Positions 1 through 10,829 are shown, counted from the stretch's first letter. The stretch: 64,000 bases of DNA from Paucibacter sp. DJ2R-2 (GCF_025717675.1 NZ_JAJIRT010000002.1:372001-436000), one strand, 5' to 3'. The notes: generated by a model from the letters alone, not told the origin. Numbers and translations are program-made.

Positions 1-189
1 TCCGTCGGCTTTGCCCTGGAGGACTTCTCGGCCCTGCGCCTGCTGCGCGATCTGGCGCGCGAGCTGGGCCTGGGCCAGGATGTCAGCCTGATCCCGCAGA
101 TGGCCGACCCCAAGGACTTGTTTGGCCAGTTGGGTCTCGCGACGGCGGCGGCTCCGGTGGCAGTACAAGCGGTGCAAGCGGCCGCTTGA
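1..189 (+). CDS. 3' end of an unidentified protein (partial)
   Basis: An open frame runs from the first base to a TGA at 187-189, giving 62 residues of the C-terminus of a gene that begins outside the window. The visible part is helical and leucine-rich (FSALRLLRDLARELGLGQ), followed by a short acidic/proline segment and an Ala/Val-rich tail. I do not recognise the family. It converges on the TPR gene that ends 9 bp downstream on the other strand. Codon use matches the neighbours, so it is probably a real coding end. Confidence 0.5.
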   Translation, partial: SVGFALEDFSALRLLRDLARELGLGQDVSLIPQMADPKDLFGQLGLATAAAPVAVQAVQAAA

Positions 190-198
190 CCCCGCGTT

Positions 199-1413
199 TC
201 AGGGCAGGCCGAGCTTGAACCAGGACTCACCGTCCGGCATGCGCAGCCGGGCGCCGGCTTCCGGCTCGCTGCGCAGGCGCTGAATCTCCGCCTCCAGGCG
301 TTGGCGATCGGCGGCCGCCAGGGCCGCCAAAATCATGGGCGCCAGACCCTGAGTTTGGGTCGCGGCTTCCAGGCTGGCCTGCTGGCGCGCCAGCTGCCGG
401 GCCCGGAGCTGCCGCCCGGCCTGCTCCGCCGCCTCGGCCTGGCCCAGGCCACGACAGACCCGCTCGAGCATACGGTAGGCCGGCAAGGCGACGACATCGC
501 GCACGCGCAGATTCGCCGGCTCGAACAAGGCGCTCAGCAGTTGCAAGGCCTGATCCAGATCACCGCGGCTTTCAGCCATCAAAGCCAATTCCAGCTGCAC
601 CGGCCGGCGCACCGCGTGCCAGCCCTGAGCGCTGGCCTCGACCACACAGTCCTCGAACAAGGCCTGGGCCTCGGCCAAGCGCTGGCTGCGACGCCAGCAG
701 CGTGCTTGATTGGCCTGCCACATGCAGACCATATAGCGCCCAGGCACCTGCGGCAGCCACAGCTCGGCCCTTGCCGGCAGGCCACGCGCGCGCGCCAAGA
801 CCGCATCGGCCAGCTCGCTCAAGCCCATGTCCTGGTAGGCGTCATACAGGGTACAGAGCAGATGCATGGCATTGGACGTGCGGCGCAGCTGCTCAAGTGG
901 CGGGCTGCTATCGTCGCTGTGTTCCAGGGCCTCGAACATGAAACGCTCGGCAGCCACGCCGTCGCCCATGCTCAGATAGGCCATGGCCACCCGTTCCAGG
1001 GCCTGCGCCGCCGTCATGCGCTGGCCCAGGGCCAGGGCGTCCTGCAGCGCCACATGGGCGGCGCGCAAGGCCTGCTCCGGCATGGCCAAGTTGGCGTGGG
1101 CGAAGGACATCTTGATCATCAGCTCGGCACGCTCGGCCGAGGCCTGGTCCACCGACAGCAGATCGAGCATGGCCGCGCTGTCCTGCAGCAGCTCGCTGAA
1201 GCGGTCCAGCCGGGTCAGGCAATCACCGCGCAGCTGGTAGATGCGGCGTGCCAGCGGCCGCAGGCTGGCCGAGCCAGCGGCTTCGAGTGAGTCCAGCAAG
1301 CCGCGCGTGAGGCTGAGCACGGCCTCATAGGCTTCGGCCGCCAACAAGGCCTCGGCCTGACTCAAACTCTCTTCGATCGCCGCAGGCGATCCCGATTCCA
1401 ATTCCAATGCCAT
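199..1413 (-). CDS. TPR-repeat protein of unknown function
   Basis: A cytoplasmic-looking protein of about 404 residues built almost entirely from helical pairs of the tetratricopeptide type, such as AMAYLSMGDGVAAERFMFEA, with no signal peptide or membrane segment. I chose the ATG at 1413; an in-frame TTG 12 bases earlier is also possible. The repeats resemble those at the N-terminus of the hybrid kinase at 3040-6813 and of TPR-GGDEF or TPR-kinase proteins. No catalytic domain follows: the chain ends with a short coiled segment and the tail WFKLGLP. It could be a scaffold, or a truncated relative of such a signalling protein. The function is not known. Confidence 0.7.
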   Translation of the reverse strand: MALELESGSPAAIEESLSQAEALLAAEAYEAVLSLTRGLLDSLEAAGSASLRPLARRIYQLRGDCLTRLDRFSELLQDSAAMLDLLSVDQASAERAELMIKMSFAHANLAMPEQALRAAHVALQDALALGQRMTAAQALERVAMAYLSMGDGVAAERFMFEALEHSDDSSPPLEQLRRTSNAMHLLCTLYDAYQDMGLSELADAVLARARGLPARAELWLPQVPGRYMVCMWQANQARCWRRSQRLAEAQALFEDCVVEASAQGWHAVRRPVQLELALMAESRGDLDQALQLLSALFEPANLRVRDVVALPAYRMLERVCRGLGQAEAAEQAGRQLRARQLARQQASLEAATQTQGLAPMILAALAAADRQRLEAEIQRLRSEPEAGARLRMPDGESWFKLGLP

Positions 1414-1526
1414 GGCAGGCCCCAAATCTCGTGGTCCTACACCCTGCCCTGCTTCTTATGGCTTGGCAGTTTAGGCGCCACAGCCGCTGCTGGACATGGG
1501 GGCAAACCGGGGCTGACAGCGGCGAC

Positions 1527-1991
1527 TCAGTCCGGCAGGGCGCGCAGAGCGGCCAACACCGCCTCGTCCAACGCCGGCAAGGCCTGCGCCAGCGCGGCCA
1601 GCTGGGCCCCGTCGGCCGGGCGCTGGGCGGCTGCCCAGATCGGCGCCGGGAAATGGCTGTCCCAGTCGAAACGGGCGATCACATGCCAGTGCAAGTGCGG
1701 CACCACATTGCCCAAGGTGGCCAGATTGACCTTGCGCGGCTGCAGCTGCTCGCGCAAGGCGCGCTCGACTGCGATGACAGCGTCCATGCATGCCGTGCGA
1801 TCTGCGGCCTCAAGATCGCTGAATTCGGCCACATGCGCCTGCCAAATGACGCGGTAAAAGGCCGGAAAATCGGCGTCCAAAACCCGCACCACGCGGTAGC
1901 GAGGGCGCTGCAGCAGCAGCTGAACGCCCGCTTCGGGCAGTGCATGAACAGGGTCACGGCACAAAGGGCAATCACTGAGACAAAGCGACAT
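1527..1991 (-). CDS. HIT-family nucleotide hydrolase
   Basis: A protein of about 154 residues with the histidine-triad signature PHLHWHVIARF, in which the three alternating histidines bind and attack the alpha-phosphate of dinucleotide or nucleotidyl substrates. An N-terminal CPLC motif fits the zinc-binding class found in many bacterial HIT proteins. The ATG at 1991 is preferred over an upstream TTG at 2033 because the family begins just before the CPLC motif. The protein is cytoplasmic. It is distinct from the HinT-like gene at 56453-56800. It is transcribed divergently from the Bug receptor gene starting at 2055. The exact substrate (Ap4A-like or other) cannot be read from the sequence. 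Confidence 0.85.
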   Translation of the reverse strand: MSLCLSDCPLCRDPVHALPEAGVQLLLQRPRYRVVRVLDADFPAFYRVIWQAHVAEFSDLEAADRTACMDAVIAVERALREQLQPRKVNLATLGNVVPHLHWHVIARFDWDSHFPAPIWAAAQRPADGAQLAALAQALPALDEAVLAALRALPD

Positions 1992-2054
1992 AAGAGCGAG
2001 CCCGGGCTGACTAAGATGCGCCGACTGTAGCAATGCCTGCGAGGAGCACGCCCG

Positions 2055-3068
2055 ATGACATCACACCCACAAGATCCCTTGCCGGCTCGGCGTAACTGGC
2101 TGCGCCGCCTGGGCCTGCTCGGTCTGCTGAGCCTGGCCGCTAGTGCCCAGGCAGAGAGCGGCAACGCGGCGGCCTGGCCGAACCGCTCAATCAAGTGGAT
2201 CGTGGCCTACCCAGCCGGTGGCGGCTCCGACTTCCTGGCCCGCCAGCTGGCACCGCAGCTGAGCAAGCAGCTCGGCCAGCAGATCCTGATCGACAACCGC
2301 CCCGGTGCCGGCGGTGGCATCGGCACCGACGCGGCCGCCAAATCAGCCCCCGATGGCTACACCTGGCTCAGCGGCGACAACGGCGCCATGGTGTTCAACA
2401 GCGCCATGTACAAAAAGCTGCCCTATGCCACCAGCGACTTCCAGGCCGTGGGCCTGATGGCGCGATTCCCCTTGCTCCTGGTGGTGAACCCGCAGGCTGG
2501 CTTCAGCAGCGTCGGCCAATGGCTGTCGGATGTGAAGAAGAACCCCGGCAAGTTCAGCTATGCCTCACCCGGCGTGGGCAGCCCGCACCACCTGGCCATG
2601 GAATTGTTGAAGGAGCGCAGCGGCAGCTTCATCGTCCACGTGCCCTACCGCGGCACCGTCAACGCGGTGCAAGACCTGTTGGCCGGTGTCGTGCCCATGG
2701 CCATCCTCGACACCGCTGCCGGCCTTCCGCAAATCCGCGCCGGCAAACTGCGCGCCCTGGCCGTGCTGAGCAGCAAACGCGTGGCCCAGCTGCCCGATGT
2801 GCCGACATTCGAGGAACTGGGGCTCAAGGGCGTCGATGTGTCGGCCTGGCAAGGCATGTTCCTGCCCCGAGGCACGCCCGAGGCAGTGAACCAGAAGCTC
2901 AGTGCCGAATTGCAGAAGGCCTTGATGGTGCCCGAGCTGAAGGCCAGGCTGGAGGAGTTTGGCCTGGAGGTGACGCCCGGAGACGCCGCCAGCCTGAGCC
3001 GCTTTGTGCAGCAGGAGACTCAGGGCTGGCACGCGCTGATCAAGGAGCGTCGCTTGGCGGCGGAATAG
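2055..3068 (+). CDS. Bug-family (TctC-like) tripartite tricarboxylate receptor
   Basis: A periplasmic solute-binding protein of 337 residues. The N-terminus has a twin arginine in RRNWLRRLG followed by a hydrophobic stretch ending near AASAQA, so export is expected, possibly by Tat. The mature part carries family hallmarks: WPNRSIKWIVAYPAGGGSD, IDNRPGAGGGIGTDAAAK, and a C-terminal lobe with LPDVPTFEELGLKGVDVSAW. A GAGGAG Shine-Dalgarno lies about 8 bases before the ATG. Bug receptors bind carboxylates or aromatic acids and are very numerous in Burkholderiales, often without TctA/TctB membrane partners, as here. The ligand is unknown. Its 3' end overlaps the convergent kinase gene by 29 bp. 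Confidence 0.92.
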   Translation: MTSHPQDPLPARRNWLRRLGLLGLLSLAASAQAESGNAAAWPNRSIKWIVAYPAGGGSDFLARQLAPQLSKQLGQQILIDNRPGAGGGIGTDAAAKSAPDGYTWLSGDNGAMVFNSAMYKKLPYATSDFQAVGLMARFPLLLVVNPQAGFSSVGQWLSDVKKNPGKFSYASPGVGSPHHLAMELLKERSGSFIVHVPYRGTVNAVQDLLAGVVPMAILDTAAGLPQIRAGKLRALAVLSSKRVAQLPDVPTFEELGLKGVDVSAWQGMFLPRGTPEAVNQKLSAELQKALMVPELKARLEEFGLEVTPGDAASLSRFVQQETQGWHALIKERRLAAE

Positions 3069-6000
3069 CGGTCGTGCTTGGAGCGGCTTGGGCGGAGGCA
3101 TGCAGCGCGGCCAGCCGTTGGGCCAGGTCCAGCAGCCAGTCCGGGTCATTGGCCAGGGCCACCATCAGACGCGGCGCCCAGCCGGGCTCGGGTGCCTGGC
3201 CTTGCTTGAGACAGGCCTCGCCTTCCGCAGCCAAGGCCGCCAAAGCGTCGGCGCCCAGGGTGGCGGCCAGGCCTTTCAAGCTGTGCACGGCCAATTCGGC
3301 CTCGGCCAGCTGGCCTTGATCGAGCAATTCCGCCAGCTGCGCCGGCAGGGCTGCGGCCTTGCCGTGAAAGCTGCTGACCAAGCGCAGATAGAGCGGCGCC
3401 TTGCCCATGAAACGGTCCATCAGGGCCTGGGCATCCAGCCCCCAGGCCAGGGCATGCTGCTGCAGCTCCGACGGCAGCAGCAGGCGGATGAACTGGGGTT
3501 CAGCCTCGGCCTCGGTCTCTTCGCGGCTCTCTGGCGCTTCGACCGCCGGTGCGGCGCGGCCGCACCAATGCAGCAGCTTGGCACTGAGCTCACTCATCTC
3601 GAAAGGCTTGCCGACATGGTCATTCATGCCGCACACCCGGCAGGCCTCTCGGTCGGAGTCCATGGCATTGGCTGTCATGGCAATGATGGGTAGCTCGCTC
3701 AAACCCAGACCAGCGGGCGCTTGGGCACGAATCAAGCGGGTGGCCGCGTAGCCGTCCATCACCGGCATCTGCAGGTCCATCAACACGGCGTCAAATTCCG
3801 GCGCGTCCGCGGGCTGGGCGCGCAATCGGTCCAGGGCCAGTTGGCCGTTGACGGCCAGGGTGACCGAGGCCCCGGCCGCACTCAAGAGCTCCATGGCCAC
3901 TTGCTGGTTCAAGTCGTTGTCCTCGACCAGCAGCAGGCGCAAGCCCTGCAGTCCATGGGCACTGGCCGGCTGCAGCGTCTGCGCGCTCAGCGTCTGCGCA
4001 TCGGCCACGGGCAGAGACAATTCGAAGGCAAAGCAACTGCCCTCGCCGACACGGCTGTGCAGGCTCAGCTCGCCGCCCATCAGCTGCACCAAACGGCGGC
4101 AGATCGACAGGCCCAGACCCGTGCCGCCGAAGCGCCGAGTGGTCGAGGCCTCGGCCTGCGAAAAGCCTTCAAAGATGCCTTGCTGGTGCTCGGGGGCGAT
4201 GCCGATGCCGCTGTCCTGCACACCGAAATACAGACGGGCCAGACCCGCATTCAGCTCCAGCAGGCGGATTTCCAAACGCACCTCGCCGCGCTCGGTGAAC
4301 TTCAGTGCATTGCTGAGCAGATTGATCAAGACCTGCTGCAGTCGCAGGGCATCGCCGAGCAAGACCGGTGGCACCGCCGCATCGACCTGCCAGCACAAGG
4401 CCACCGCCTTGGCACCTGCCTGGGCCGAGATGATGGCGGACAGCTCGGCCAGCAGCTGAGCGAGCGCGAAAGGCTGCGGCTCCAGCACCATCTTGTTCGC
4501 TTCGATCTTGGAGAAGTCCAGGATGTCGTTGATCAGACCCAACAAGGAGCGGGCCGCACCCGAAGCCTTGCCGGCGTAGTCAAGCTGGCGCGCATCGAGC
4601 TCGGTGTTCTGCAGCAACTGCAGCATGCCCAGCACGGCATTCATGGGCGTGCGAATCTCATGGCTCATATGGGCCAGGAATTGACTTTTGGCAGCGGTGG
4701 CCGCTTCCAGCTGACGGTAGGCCCGGGCATTGTCCAGGGCGATGGCGCCATAGCCGCACAAGGCTTGCATGATGGAGCGCTCGCGCTCGCCATAGGCGTG
4801 CACATGCGGTGACTGCACCGACATCACACCCAGCAGCCGCTCGCCTGACAGCAGCGGAAAGAACATCAAGCTCAAGGTGTCGAGTGTGCCGGGGATCGGG
4901 CTGCCGGCCTCGTCGCGGGCGGGTAGATCGATCAGCACCGGCTCACGCTCGCGAGCACAACGCGCGAAGGACGAATCGAGCGCATCGAGACTCACTTCGT
5001 GCGTGGGCAACACCGTGCCGTTCTCGACCCCGAACACCAGGCGCAAGCTGCGCTGCGTCTCATCCAACAAGCAGACACCGAAAAAACTGGCATCGAGCAA
5101 GCGATGGACATGGCGATGCAGGGAGGCGAACACCGCATCGGCATCGAGGCAGGCCGTGATCTCGCGGCCGATATGGCCGAGCGCCTCCAGCATCTGGCTG
5201 GTCTCCAGTAGGGCCTGAGCGCGCCGCGCCTCGGTCTGGGCCAGCTGCCGCTGCAGCTCGGCCTCGGCATGGGCACGCTGGGTGTCCTGGCGCACCTGCA
5301 GGGCGATGGCCCGGTTGCGCCCCTCGGTGACGAGGCGGCTGTCGCGCGCCTGGCCTGCGGCCACTGCATGCTGATAGGCCAGGCGATGTTCGCCGGCCTC
5401 GGCGCAGGCGCGAGCCAGTTCGTCGAGCAACTCGCTCGGCATGGAGAAACCGGCGATGGTGGCCGCCGCTGCCTGAGCCTGCTGCAAAAAATGCAGGCAG
5501 GCGCTGGCCGCGCGCATGCCAGGTGGCGCAGGCAGCGAGTGGCTGCGGTGCAGCTCGGCCATCACGCGCAAGACCTTGATCTGCTCCTCGACATTGCCCT
5601 GTTCGCAGACCAGGCTCAGGGCCGCCTGGATCTTGTGCAGGGCCTGTTCGGGGCGGCCGAGGCGACCCAGGGCATCGGCCTGGCCGCGCCAGCTGCGCAG
5701 CTGGGCGATCGGCTCGCCCAGGGCGGCCGCGCAGGCCTCGGCGCGCTCGAACTGCTGCAAGGCGTCGGCCGCGTCGCCCAGGTCTAGCTGCAGCTCGCCC
5801 AAGGCCTGCAGCACCATCGCATAGTTGGCCGAGCCGGTCAGGCCGCTCATGACCGGCAAGGCCGCCAGCAGGTTCTCGCGTGCATCGCCAAGCCGCCCGA
5901 GCAAGCGCAGCACATGGCCGATCTGGGTCAGGGCCAGGCCCAGCATGGCCGGCCAGCCACAGGCACGCGCCAGTTGCAGAGCACGCTCGTCCCATTCCAG

Positions 6001-6813
6001 GGCGGCATCCAGATCACCGAGGCTGGCGAAGGAATCGGCGCCATTGCTGGCCGAGAGCACGGCGAAGCGCAGCTGACCGGTCGCTTGCGCGGCCTCGTAA
6101 GCCTGCATGAAATGGCCGATCGAAGCGCCCAGCTCGCCGGTGTAGCCGGCCACGACGGCGCGCACACTGGCCAAGCCGGCCAGCACGCCCGGCCCATGCT
6201 CACCCTGCAGTTCCTCGGTCTGCGCCAGGCTTTGGCCGGCGGCGCGCGCATCGCGGAAGGCCGCGAACAAGAGGCGGCGCGCCAAGACCACGGCCAGTCG
6301 CTGGGGATCGCCGGCGGCACGGCAATCGGCCAGGCATTGTTCGAGCAGCTCATCGCGCTCGCGCGGCCGGCCGGCATCGCTGCATATCGAAACATGGAGG
6401 CTGCGGGCATCCGCCATGCCAGCCCGGTCCGCGGCCGCCTCAAAGGCCGCCAACGCGCGAAGCAGGCCTTGCTCGGCGGGCTGCGGCCGGGCGAACAGCC
6501 AGTGGACTTCAGCCTCGACCAGATCGAGCCGCGCCGCAATGCGCAAGCGCGCCGCTTCGGGCATAGGCAAGGCGGCCAGCAGTTGCCGGGCCTGCTGCGC
6601 CAGCTCCAGCGCACGGGCGCTGTGGCGTTGGCGCAGATGCCAGGCCAGGAGCAGCTGCAGCTGCAAGCGCGCCGCCGAGCCCGCCTCGGCCTGAGGCAGT
6701 GCGGCCTCCCAGACAGCCACCTCGCTGTTGAGCGCAAACAGTTCGACCGAGGGCTGGAGTTCCGTCACAAGAAATGCACTGCCTGAACGGGGGTGGAGCA
6801 CCCATTCCAACAC
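3040..6813 (-). CDS. TPR-GAF hybrid sensor histidine kinase with REC and HPt domains
   Basis: A multidomain phosphorelay protein of 1257 residues. The first ~500 residues are TPR-like helical repeats with no membrane segment. A coiled coil (about 500-540) and a GAF domain (about 545-690) follow. Next come HisKA with phospho-accepting H718 in SHEIRTPMN, an HATPase with the N box LLSNALKFTE and G boxes DSGIGIAP and GGTGLGLSI, a receiver domain with D1013 in LMDLQMPVMDG, and an HPt domain with H1177 in HSLKGLAATLG. All relay residues are present, so it should be active and cytoplasmic. The GTG at 6813 is a weakly supported start; an internal GTG at 6765 is an alternative. No cognate response regulator is adjacent. 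Confidence 0.93.
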   Translation of the reverse strand: MLEWVLHPRSGSAFLVTELQPSVELFALNSEVAVWEAALPQAEAGSAARLQLQLLLAWHLRQRHSARALELAQQARQLLAALPMPEAARLRIAARLDLVEAEVHWLFARPQPAEQGLLRALAAFEAAADRAGMADARSLHVSICSDAGRPRERDELLEQCLADCRAAGDPQRLAVVLARRLLFAAFRDARAAGQSLAQTEELQGEHGPGVLAGLASVRAVVAGYTGELGASIGHFMQAYEAAQATGQLRFAVLSASNGADSFASLGDLDAALEWDERALQLARACGWPAMLGLALTQIGHVLRLLGRLGDARENLLAALPVMSGLTGSANYAMVLQALGELQLDLGDAADALQQFERAEACAAALGEPIAQLRSWRGQADALGRLGRPEQALHKIQAALSLVCEQGNVEEQIKVLRVMAELHRSHSLPAPPGMRAASACLHFLQQAQAAAATIAGFSMPSELLDELARACAEAGEHRLAYQHAVAAGQARDSRLVTEGRNRAIALQVRQDTQRAHAEAELQRQLAQTEARRAQALLETSQMLEALGHIGREITACLDADAVFASLHRHVHRLLDASFFGVCLLDETQRSLRLVFGVENGTVLPTHEVSLDALDSSFARCAREREPVLIDLPARDEAGSPIPGTLDTLSLMFFPLLSGERLLGVMSVQSPHVHAYGERERSIMQALCGYGAIALDNARAYRQLEAATAAKSQFLAHMSHEIRTPMNAVLGMLQLLQNTELDARQLDYAGKASGAARSLLGLINDILDFSKIEANKMVLEPQPFALAQLLAELSAIISAQAGAKAVALCWQVDAAVPPVLLGDALRLQQVLINLLSNALKFTERGEVRLEIRLLELNAGLARLYFGVQDSGIGIAPEHQQGIFEGFSQAEASTTRRFGGTGLGLSICRRLVQLMGGELSLHSRVGEGSCFAFELSLPVADAQTLSAQTLQPASAHGLQGLRLLLVEDNDLNQQVAMELLSAAGASVTLAVNGQLALDRLRAQPADAPEFDAVLMDLQMPVMDGYAATRLIRAQAPAGLGLSELPIIAMTANAMDSDREACRVCGMNDHVGKPFEMSELSAKLLHWCGRAAPAVEAPESREETEAEAEPQFIRLLLPSELQQHALAWGLDAQALMDRFMGKAPLYLRLVSSFHGKAAALPAQLAELLDQGQLAEAELAVHSLKGLAATLGADALAALAAEGEACLKQGQAPEPGWAPRLMVALANDPDWLLDLAQRLAALHASAQAAPSTTAIPPPSDAP

Positions 6814-6884
6814 AGCGCCCAGACGGCAGCGCTCAAATAAAGCGCCTTCCTGGGTCTTTCTCAGCCGGTCAGTGCTTTGTCAGC

Positions 6885-9800
6885 TCAGACCAGAACGCGC
6901 TCAATGCCGCCGTTATTGGCCTTGGCCACATATTCCGGCAACCAATTCTCGCCGAGGATCTGACGCGCCATCTCGACGACGATGTAGTCGGCCTCCAGCA
7001 GACCGTTCTGCAGGTCACCACCATAGCGTGACAGCCCTTGCAGGCAGCTCGGGCAGCTGGTCAGGATTTTGAGGTTCTCGGCCGCCGCGACCTTGCCGCT
7101 CTCGCGCAGATTCGTCTCGGTCTTGCGCAGCTCTTCTTCCTTGCGGAAGCGGATCTGGGTCGAGATGTCCGGCCGGGTCACGCCCAGGGTGCCGCTCTCG
7201 CCGCAGCAGCGCTTGCTTTCGACCACGTTGTCACCGACCAAGGCCTTGACCGTCTTCATCGGCTCCTGCAGCTTCATCGGTGTGTGGCAGGGGTCGTGGT
7301 AGAGGTAACTCTTGTCGCTGCCGAGCGTGATGCCCTTCTCCAGCAGGTACTCGTGGATGTCGATGATGCGGCAGCCGGGGAAGATCTCCTCGAACTTGTA
7401 GCCCTGCAGCTGGTCATAGCAGGTGCCACAAGAAACCACCACGGTCTTGATGTCCAGGTAGTTCAGGGTGTTGGCCACGCGGTGGAAGAGCACCCGGTTG
7501 TCGGTGATCATCTTCTCGGCCTTGTCGAATTGGCCCGAGCCGCGCTGCGGATAGCCGCAGCACAGATAACCCGGAGGCAGCACGGTCTGCACGCCGGCAT
7601 GCCAGAGCATGGCCTGCGTCGCCAGGCCGACCTGGCTGAACAGACGCTCGGAGCCGCAGCCGGGGAAATAAAACACGGCTTCCGTCTCGGCCGTGGTGAC
7701 GGCCGAGTTGCGGATGATGGGCACGTAGTCCTTGTCCTCGATATCCAGGAGCGCCCGCGCCGTCTTCTTGGGCAGGCCACCGGGCAGCTTTTTGTTGATG
7801 AAGTGGATGACCTGTTCCTTGATCGGCGCCGGGCCCAAGGTGGCGCGCGGCGCGGCGGTCTGCTTCTTGGCAAAGGTCTTCAGCACATCGTGCGCCAGGC
7901 GCTGGGCCTTGAAGCCCACACCCACCATGGCGGCCCGGGCCATCTTGATGGTCTCGGGGTTGGTGGCGTTGAGCATGAACATGGCCGCGGCATTGCCGGG
8001 GCGGAAGCTCTTCTGACCCATCTTGCGCAAGAGGTTGCGCATATTCATGGTCACATCGCCGAAGTCGATCTTGACCGGGCAGGGGTTGGCGCATTTGTGG
8101 CACACCGTGCAGTGGTCGGCCACATCCTCGAACTCTTCCCAATGCTTGATCGAGATGCCGCGGCGGGTTTGCTCTTCGTACAAGAAAGCCTCGACCAGCA
8201 GCGAGGTGGCCAGGATCTTGTTGCGCGGTGAATAGAGCAGATTGGCGCGCGGCACATGGGTGGCGCAGACCGGCTTGCATTTGCCGCAGCGCAGGCAGTC
8301 CTTGATCGAGTCGCTGATGGCGCCGATATCGCTCTGCTGCATGATCAGCGACTCATGCCCCATCAGGCCGAAGCTGGGCGTGTAGGCATTGGTCAGATCG
8401 GCAAAAGTACCGTGGGTGGACGCATTCGGACGCAGCAGCTTGCCCTTGTTGAAGCGGCCTTCCGGGTCGACGCGCAGCTTGTAGTCGGCGAAATCGGCCA
8501 ATTCCTCATCGCTGAGGAACTCCAGCTTGGTGATGCCGATGCCATGCTCGCCCGAGATCACGCCGTCCAGGCTACGCGCCAGCTTCATGATGCGGCCGAC
8601 CGCCTCATGCGCCGTCTGCAGCATCTCGTAGTTGTCGGAGTTGACGGGGATGTTGGTGTGCACATTGCCGTCGCCGGCATGCATGTGCAGGGCCACCCAG
8701 ACCCGGCCGCGCAGCACCTCCTGGTGGATGCGCTTGCATTCCTCCAGGATCTGCGCGAAAGCCGCGCCGCTGAAGATGCCTTGCAGCGGCTTGAAGATCT
8801 GCGTCTTCCAGGACGCACGCAGGCTGTGGTCTTGCAGCTGGTCGAAGTAACTGCCAGCCTCCTCGGGCCTTGCAAGATCCAGCTCATCCTTCCACAGCTG
8901 CCACTGCGCGCCCACCTCGGCCAGCAGCGCCAGGGCCTGCTGAACGCGGTCGCCGAGCAGCTCAGCGCTGGGGATTTCGCCGGCGTCATCGCTCTTGCCC
9001 AGGGGCAGCTTGGCGCTACCGAACAGCTGCTGCAGCGCGCCGACCAAGGCCAGCTTGTTGCGCAGAGAGAGCTCGATATTGATGCGCTCGATGCCCAGGG
9101 TGTACTCGCCCATGCGCGGCAGCGGGATCACCACATCCTCGTTCACCTTGAAGGCATTGGTGTGCTTGGAGATGGCGGCTGTGCGCTTGCGGTCCAGCCA
9201 GAATTTCTTGCGCGCATCGGCGCTGATGGCGACAAAGCCTTCGCCGTTGCGGCTGTTGGCTAGGCGCACCACTTCTGAGGTGGCTCGGGCCACGGCGTCG
9301 GCATCCTCGCCGACGATGTCGCCGACCAGCACCATCTTGGGCAAGCCGTTGGACGAAGCACCGGCTGCATGGGCGCGCTTGCTCTTGGTCGAGTAGCCGA
9401 CGGCCTTGAGGTAGCGATCATCCAGATGCTCCAGGCCGGCCAGGATGGCGCCGCCCGGGCGGGCCGCCTCGGCGAACATGAAGTCGCGGATCTCGACGAT
9501 GGAGGGCACGCAGTCCTTGGGGTTGCCGAAGAACTCCAGGCAGACCGTGCGCACATGGGCCGGCATTTTGTGCACGACCCAGCGGGCGCTGGTGATCAGG
9601 CCGTCGCAGCCCTCTTTCTGGATGCCGGGCAGGCCGGCCAGGAATTTGTCGGTGACATCCTTGCCCAGGCCTTCCTTGCGGAAGGTGCGGCCCGGGATGT
9701 CGAGCCGCTCGGTGCGCTCCAGCTTCTTGCCGGTCGCGTCGAAGTAGCGCAGCTCGAAACTGGCCGTCTCCACATCATGGATCTTGCCCATATTGTGGTT

Positions 9801-10829
9801 GAGGCGGGTCACCTCCAGCCATTTGGCTTCGGGCGTGACCATGCGCCAGCTGGCCAAGTTATCGAGCGCCGTACCCCAGAGCACGGCCTTCTTGCCGCCG
9901 GCATTCATGGCCACATTGCCGCCGACGCAGGAAGCCTCGGCACTGGTCGGGTCTACAGCGAAGACAAAGCCATGCTGCTCGGCCAGGTCGGCGACGCGCT
10001 GCGTCACCACGCCGGCCTCGCTCCAGATGGTGGCCACCTCGCGGTCCATGCCGGGCAGGGTCAGCATCTCGACGCCGCGCAAGCCTTCGAGCTTTTCGGT
10101 GTTGATGACCGCGCTGTTCCAGACCAGGGGCACGGCGCCGCCGGTGTAGCCGGTGCCACCGCCGCGCGGAATGATGGTCAGGCCCAGCTCCACGCAGCCT
10201 TTGACCAGCTGGGCCATCTCGGCCTCGCTGTCCGGGGTCAGCACGACGAAGGGGTACTCGACACGCCAGTCGGTCGCGTCGGTGACATGGGAGACGCGCG
10301 ACAGGCCGTCGAACTTGATGTTGTCGCGCGCCGTGGTCTTGCCCAGCAGCCGGGTCGTGCGGCGGCGCAGCTCGGCCACCACCTCGAACTGGCCGGCGAA
10401 CTGACGCACCGCAGCCTGGGCCGCGGCCAGCAGCTGGCCGACATCGGCATCGCGCTGCGGATCAGTGCCCGGGTCGCGGCGGCGCTCCACTTCACCCAGG
10501 CGGTGCTGCAAGGCCTCGATCAACTGGCCGCGTCGTTTCGGGTTGTCAAGCAGGTCGTCTTGCAGATAGGGGTTGCGCTGCACCACCCAGATGTCGCCGA
10601 GCACCTCGTAAAGCATGCGGGCCGAGCGGCCGGTGCGGCGCTCCTCGCGCAGCTTGTCCAGCAAGGCCCAGGCCGGCTCGCCGAGCAGGCGGATGACGAT
10701 TTCCCGGTCGGAGAAAGAGGTGTAGTTGTAGGGGATCTCGCGCAGGCGGGGCGACGCTGCATGAGCCGCATCGGCAGCGGCGTTCGGGGCAGCGGGATCT
10801 TGGAGCATCAGCGGATGCGGTGCATTCAT
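6885..10829 (-). CDS. DUF3683 FAD-binding / Fe-S oxidoreductase (GlcD-GlcF-like fusion)
   Basis: A protein of 1314 residues from the ATG at 10829, preferred over an upstream start because the sequence before MNAPHPLM is not family-like. Order: DUF3683 ([20 protein letters not shown]); an FAD-binding type 4 domain with [16 protein letters not shown] and [17 protein letters not shown]; an FAD-oxidase C domain with [15 protein letters not shown] and GEHGIGITK; two ferredoxin clusters ([11 protein letters not shown] and [11 protein letters not shown]); and CCG-type cysteine-rich repeats ([31 protein letters not shown]). It joins in one chain what GlcD/GlcF or LldEFG divide between subunits. A 2-hydroxyacid dehydrogenase feeding electrons to the respiratory chain is likely; the substrate is unknown. 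Confidence 0.93.
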   Translation of the reverse strand: MNAPHPLMLQDPAAPNAAADAAHAASPRLREIPYNYTSFSDREIVIRLLGEPAWALLDKLREERRTGRSARMLYEVLGDIWVVQRNPYLQDDLLDNPKRRGQLIEALQHRLGEVERRRDPGTDPQRDADVGQLLAAAQAAVRQFAGQFEVVAELRRRTTRLLGKTTARDNIKFDGLSRVSHVTDATDWRVEYPFVVLTPDSEAEMAQLVKGCVELGLTIIPRGGGTGYTGGAVPLVWNSAVINTEKLEGLRGVEMLTLPGMDREVATIWSEAGVVTQRVADLAEQHGFVFAVDPTSAEASCVGGNVAMNAGGKKAVLWGTALDNLASWRMVTPEAKWLEVTRLNHNMGKIHDVETASFELRYFDATGKKLERTERLDIPGRTFRKEGLGKDVTDKFLAGLPGIQKEGCDGLITSARWVVHKMPAHVRTVCLEFFGNPKDCVPSIVEIRDFMFAEAARPGGAILAGLEHLDDRYLKAVGYSTKSKRAHAAGASSNGLPKMVLVGDIVGEDADAVARATSEVVRLANSRNGEGFVAISADARKKFWLDRKRTAAISKHTNAFKVNEDVVIPLPRMGEYTLGIERINIELSLRNKLALVGALQQLFGSAKLPLGKSDDAGEIPSAELLGDRVQQALALLAEVGAQWQLWKDELDLARPEEAGSYFDQLQDHSLRASWKTQIFKPLQGIFSGAAFAQILEECKRIHQEVLRGRVWVALHMHAGDGNVHTNIPVNSDNYEMLQTAHEAVGRIMKLARSLDGVISGEHGIGITKLEFLSDEELADFADYKLRVDPEGRFNKGKLLRPNASTHGTFADLTNAYTPSFGLMGHESLIMQQSDIGAISDSIKDCLRCGKCKPVCATHVPRANLLYSPRNKILATSLLVEAFLYEEQTRRGISIKHWEEFEDVADHCTVCHKCANPCPVKIDFGDVTMNMRNLLRKMGQKSFRPGNAAAMFMLNATNPETIKMARAAMVGVGFKAQRLAHDVLKTFAKKQTAAPRATLGPAPIKEQVIHFINKKLPGGLPKKTARALLDIEDKDYVPIIRNSAVTTAETEAVFYFPGCGSERLFSQVGLATQAMLWHAGVQTVLPPGYLCCGYPQRGSGQFDKAEKMITDNRVLFHRVANTLNYLDIKTVVVSCGTCYDQLQGYKFEEIFPGCRIIDIHEYLLEKGITLGSDKSYLYHDPCHTPMKLQEPMKTVKALVGDNVVESKRCCGESGTLGVTRPDISTQIRFRKEEELRKTETNLRESGKVAAAENLKILTSCPSCLQGLSRYGGDLQNGLLEADYIVVEMARQILGENWLPEYVAKANNGGIERVLV

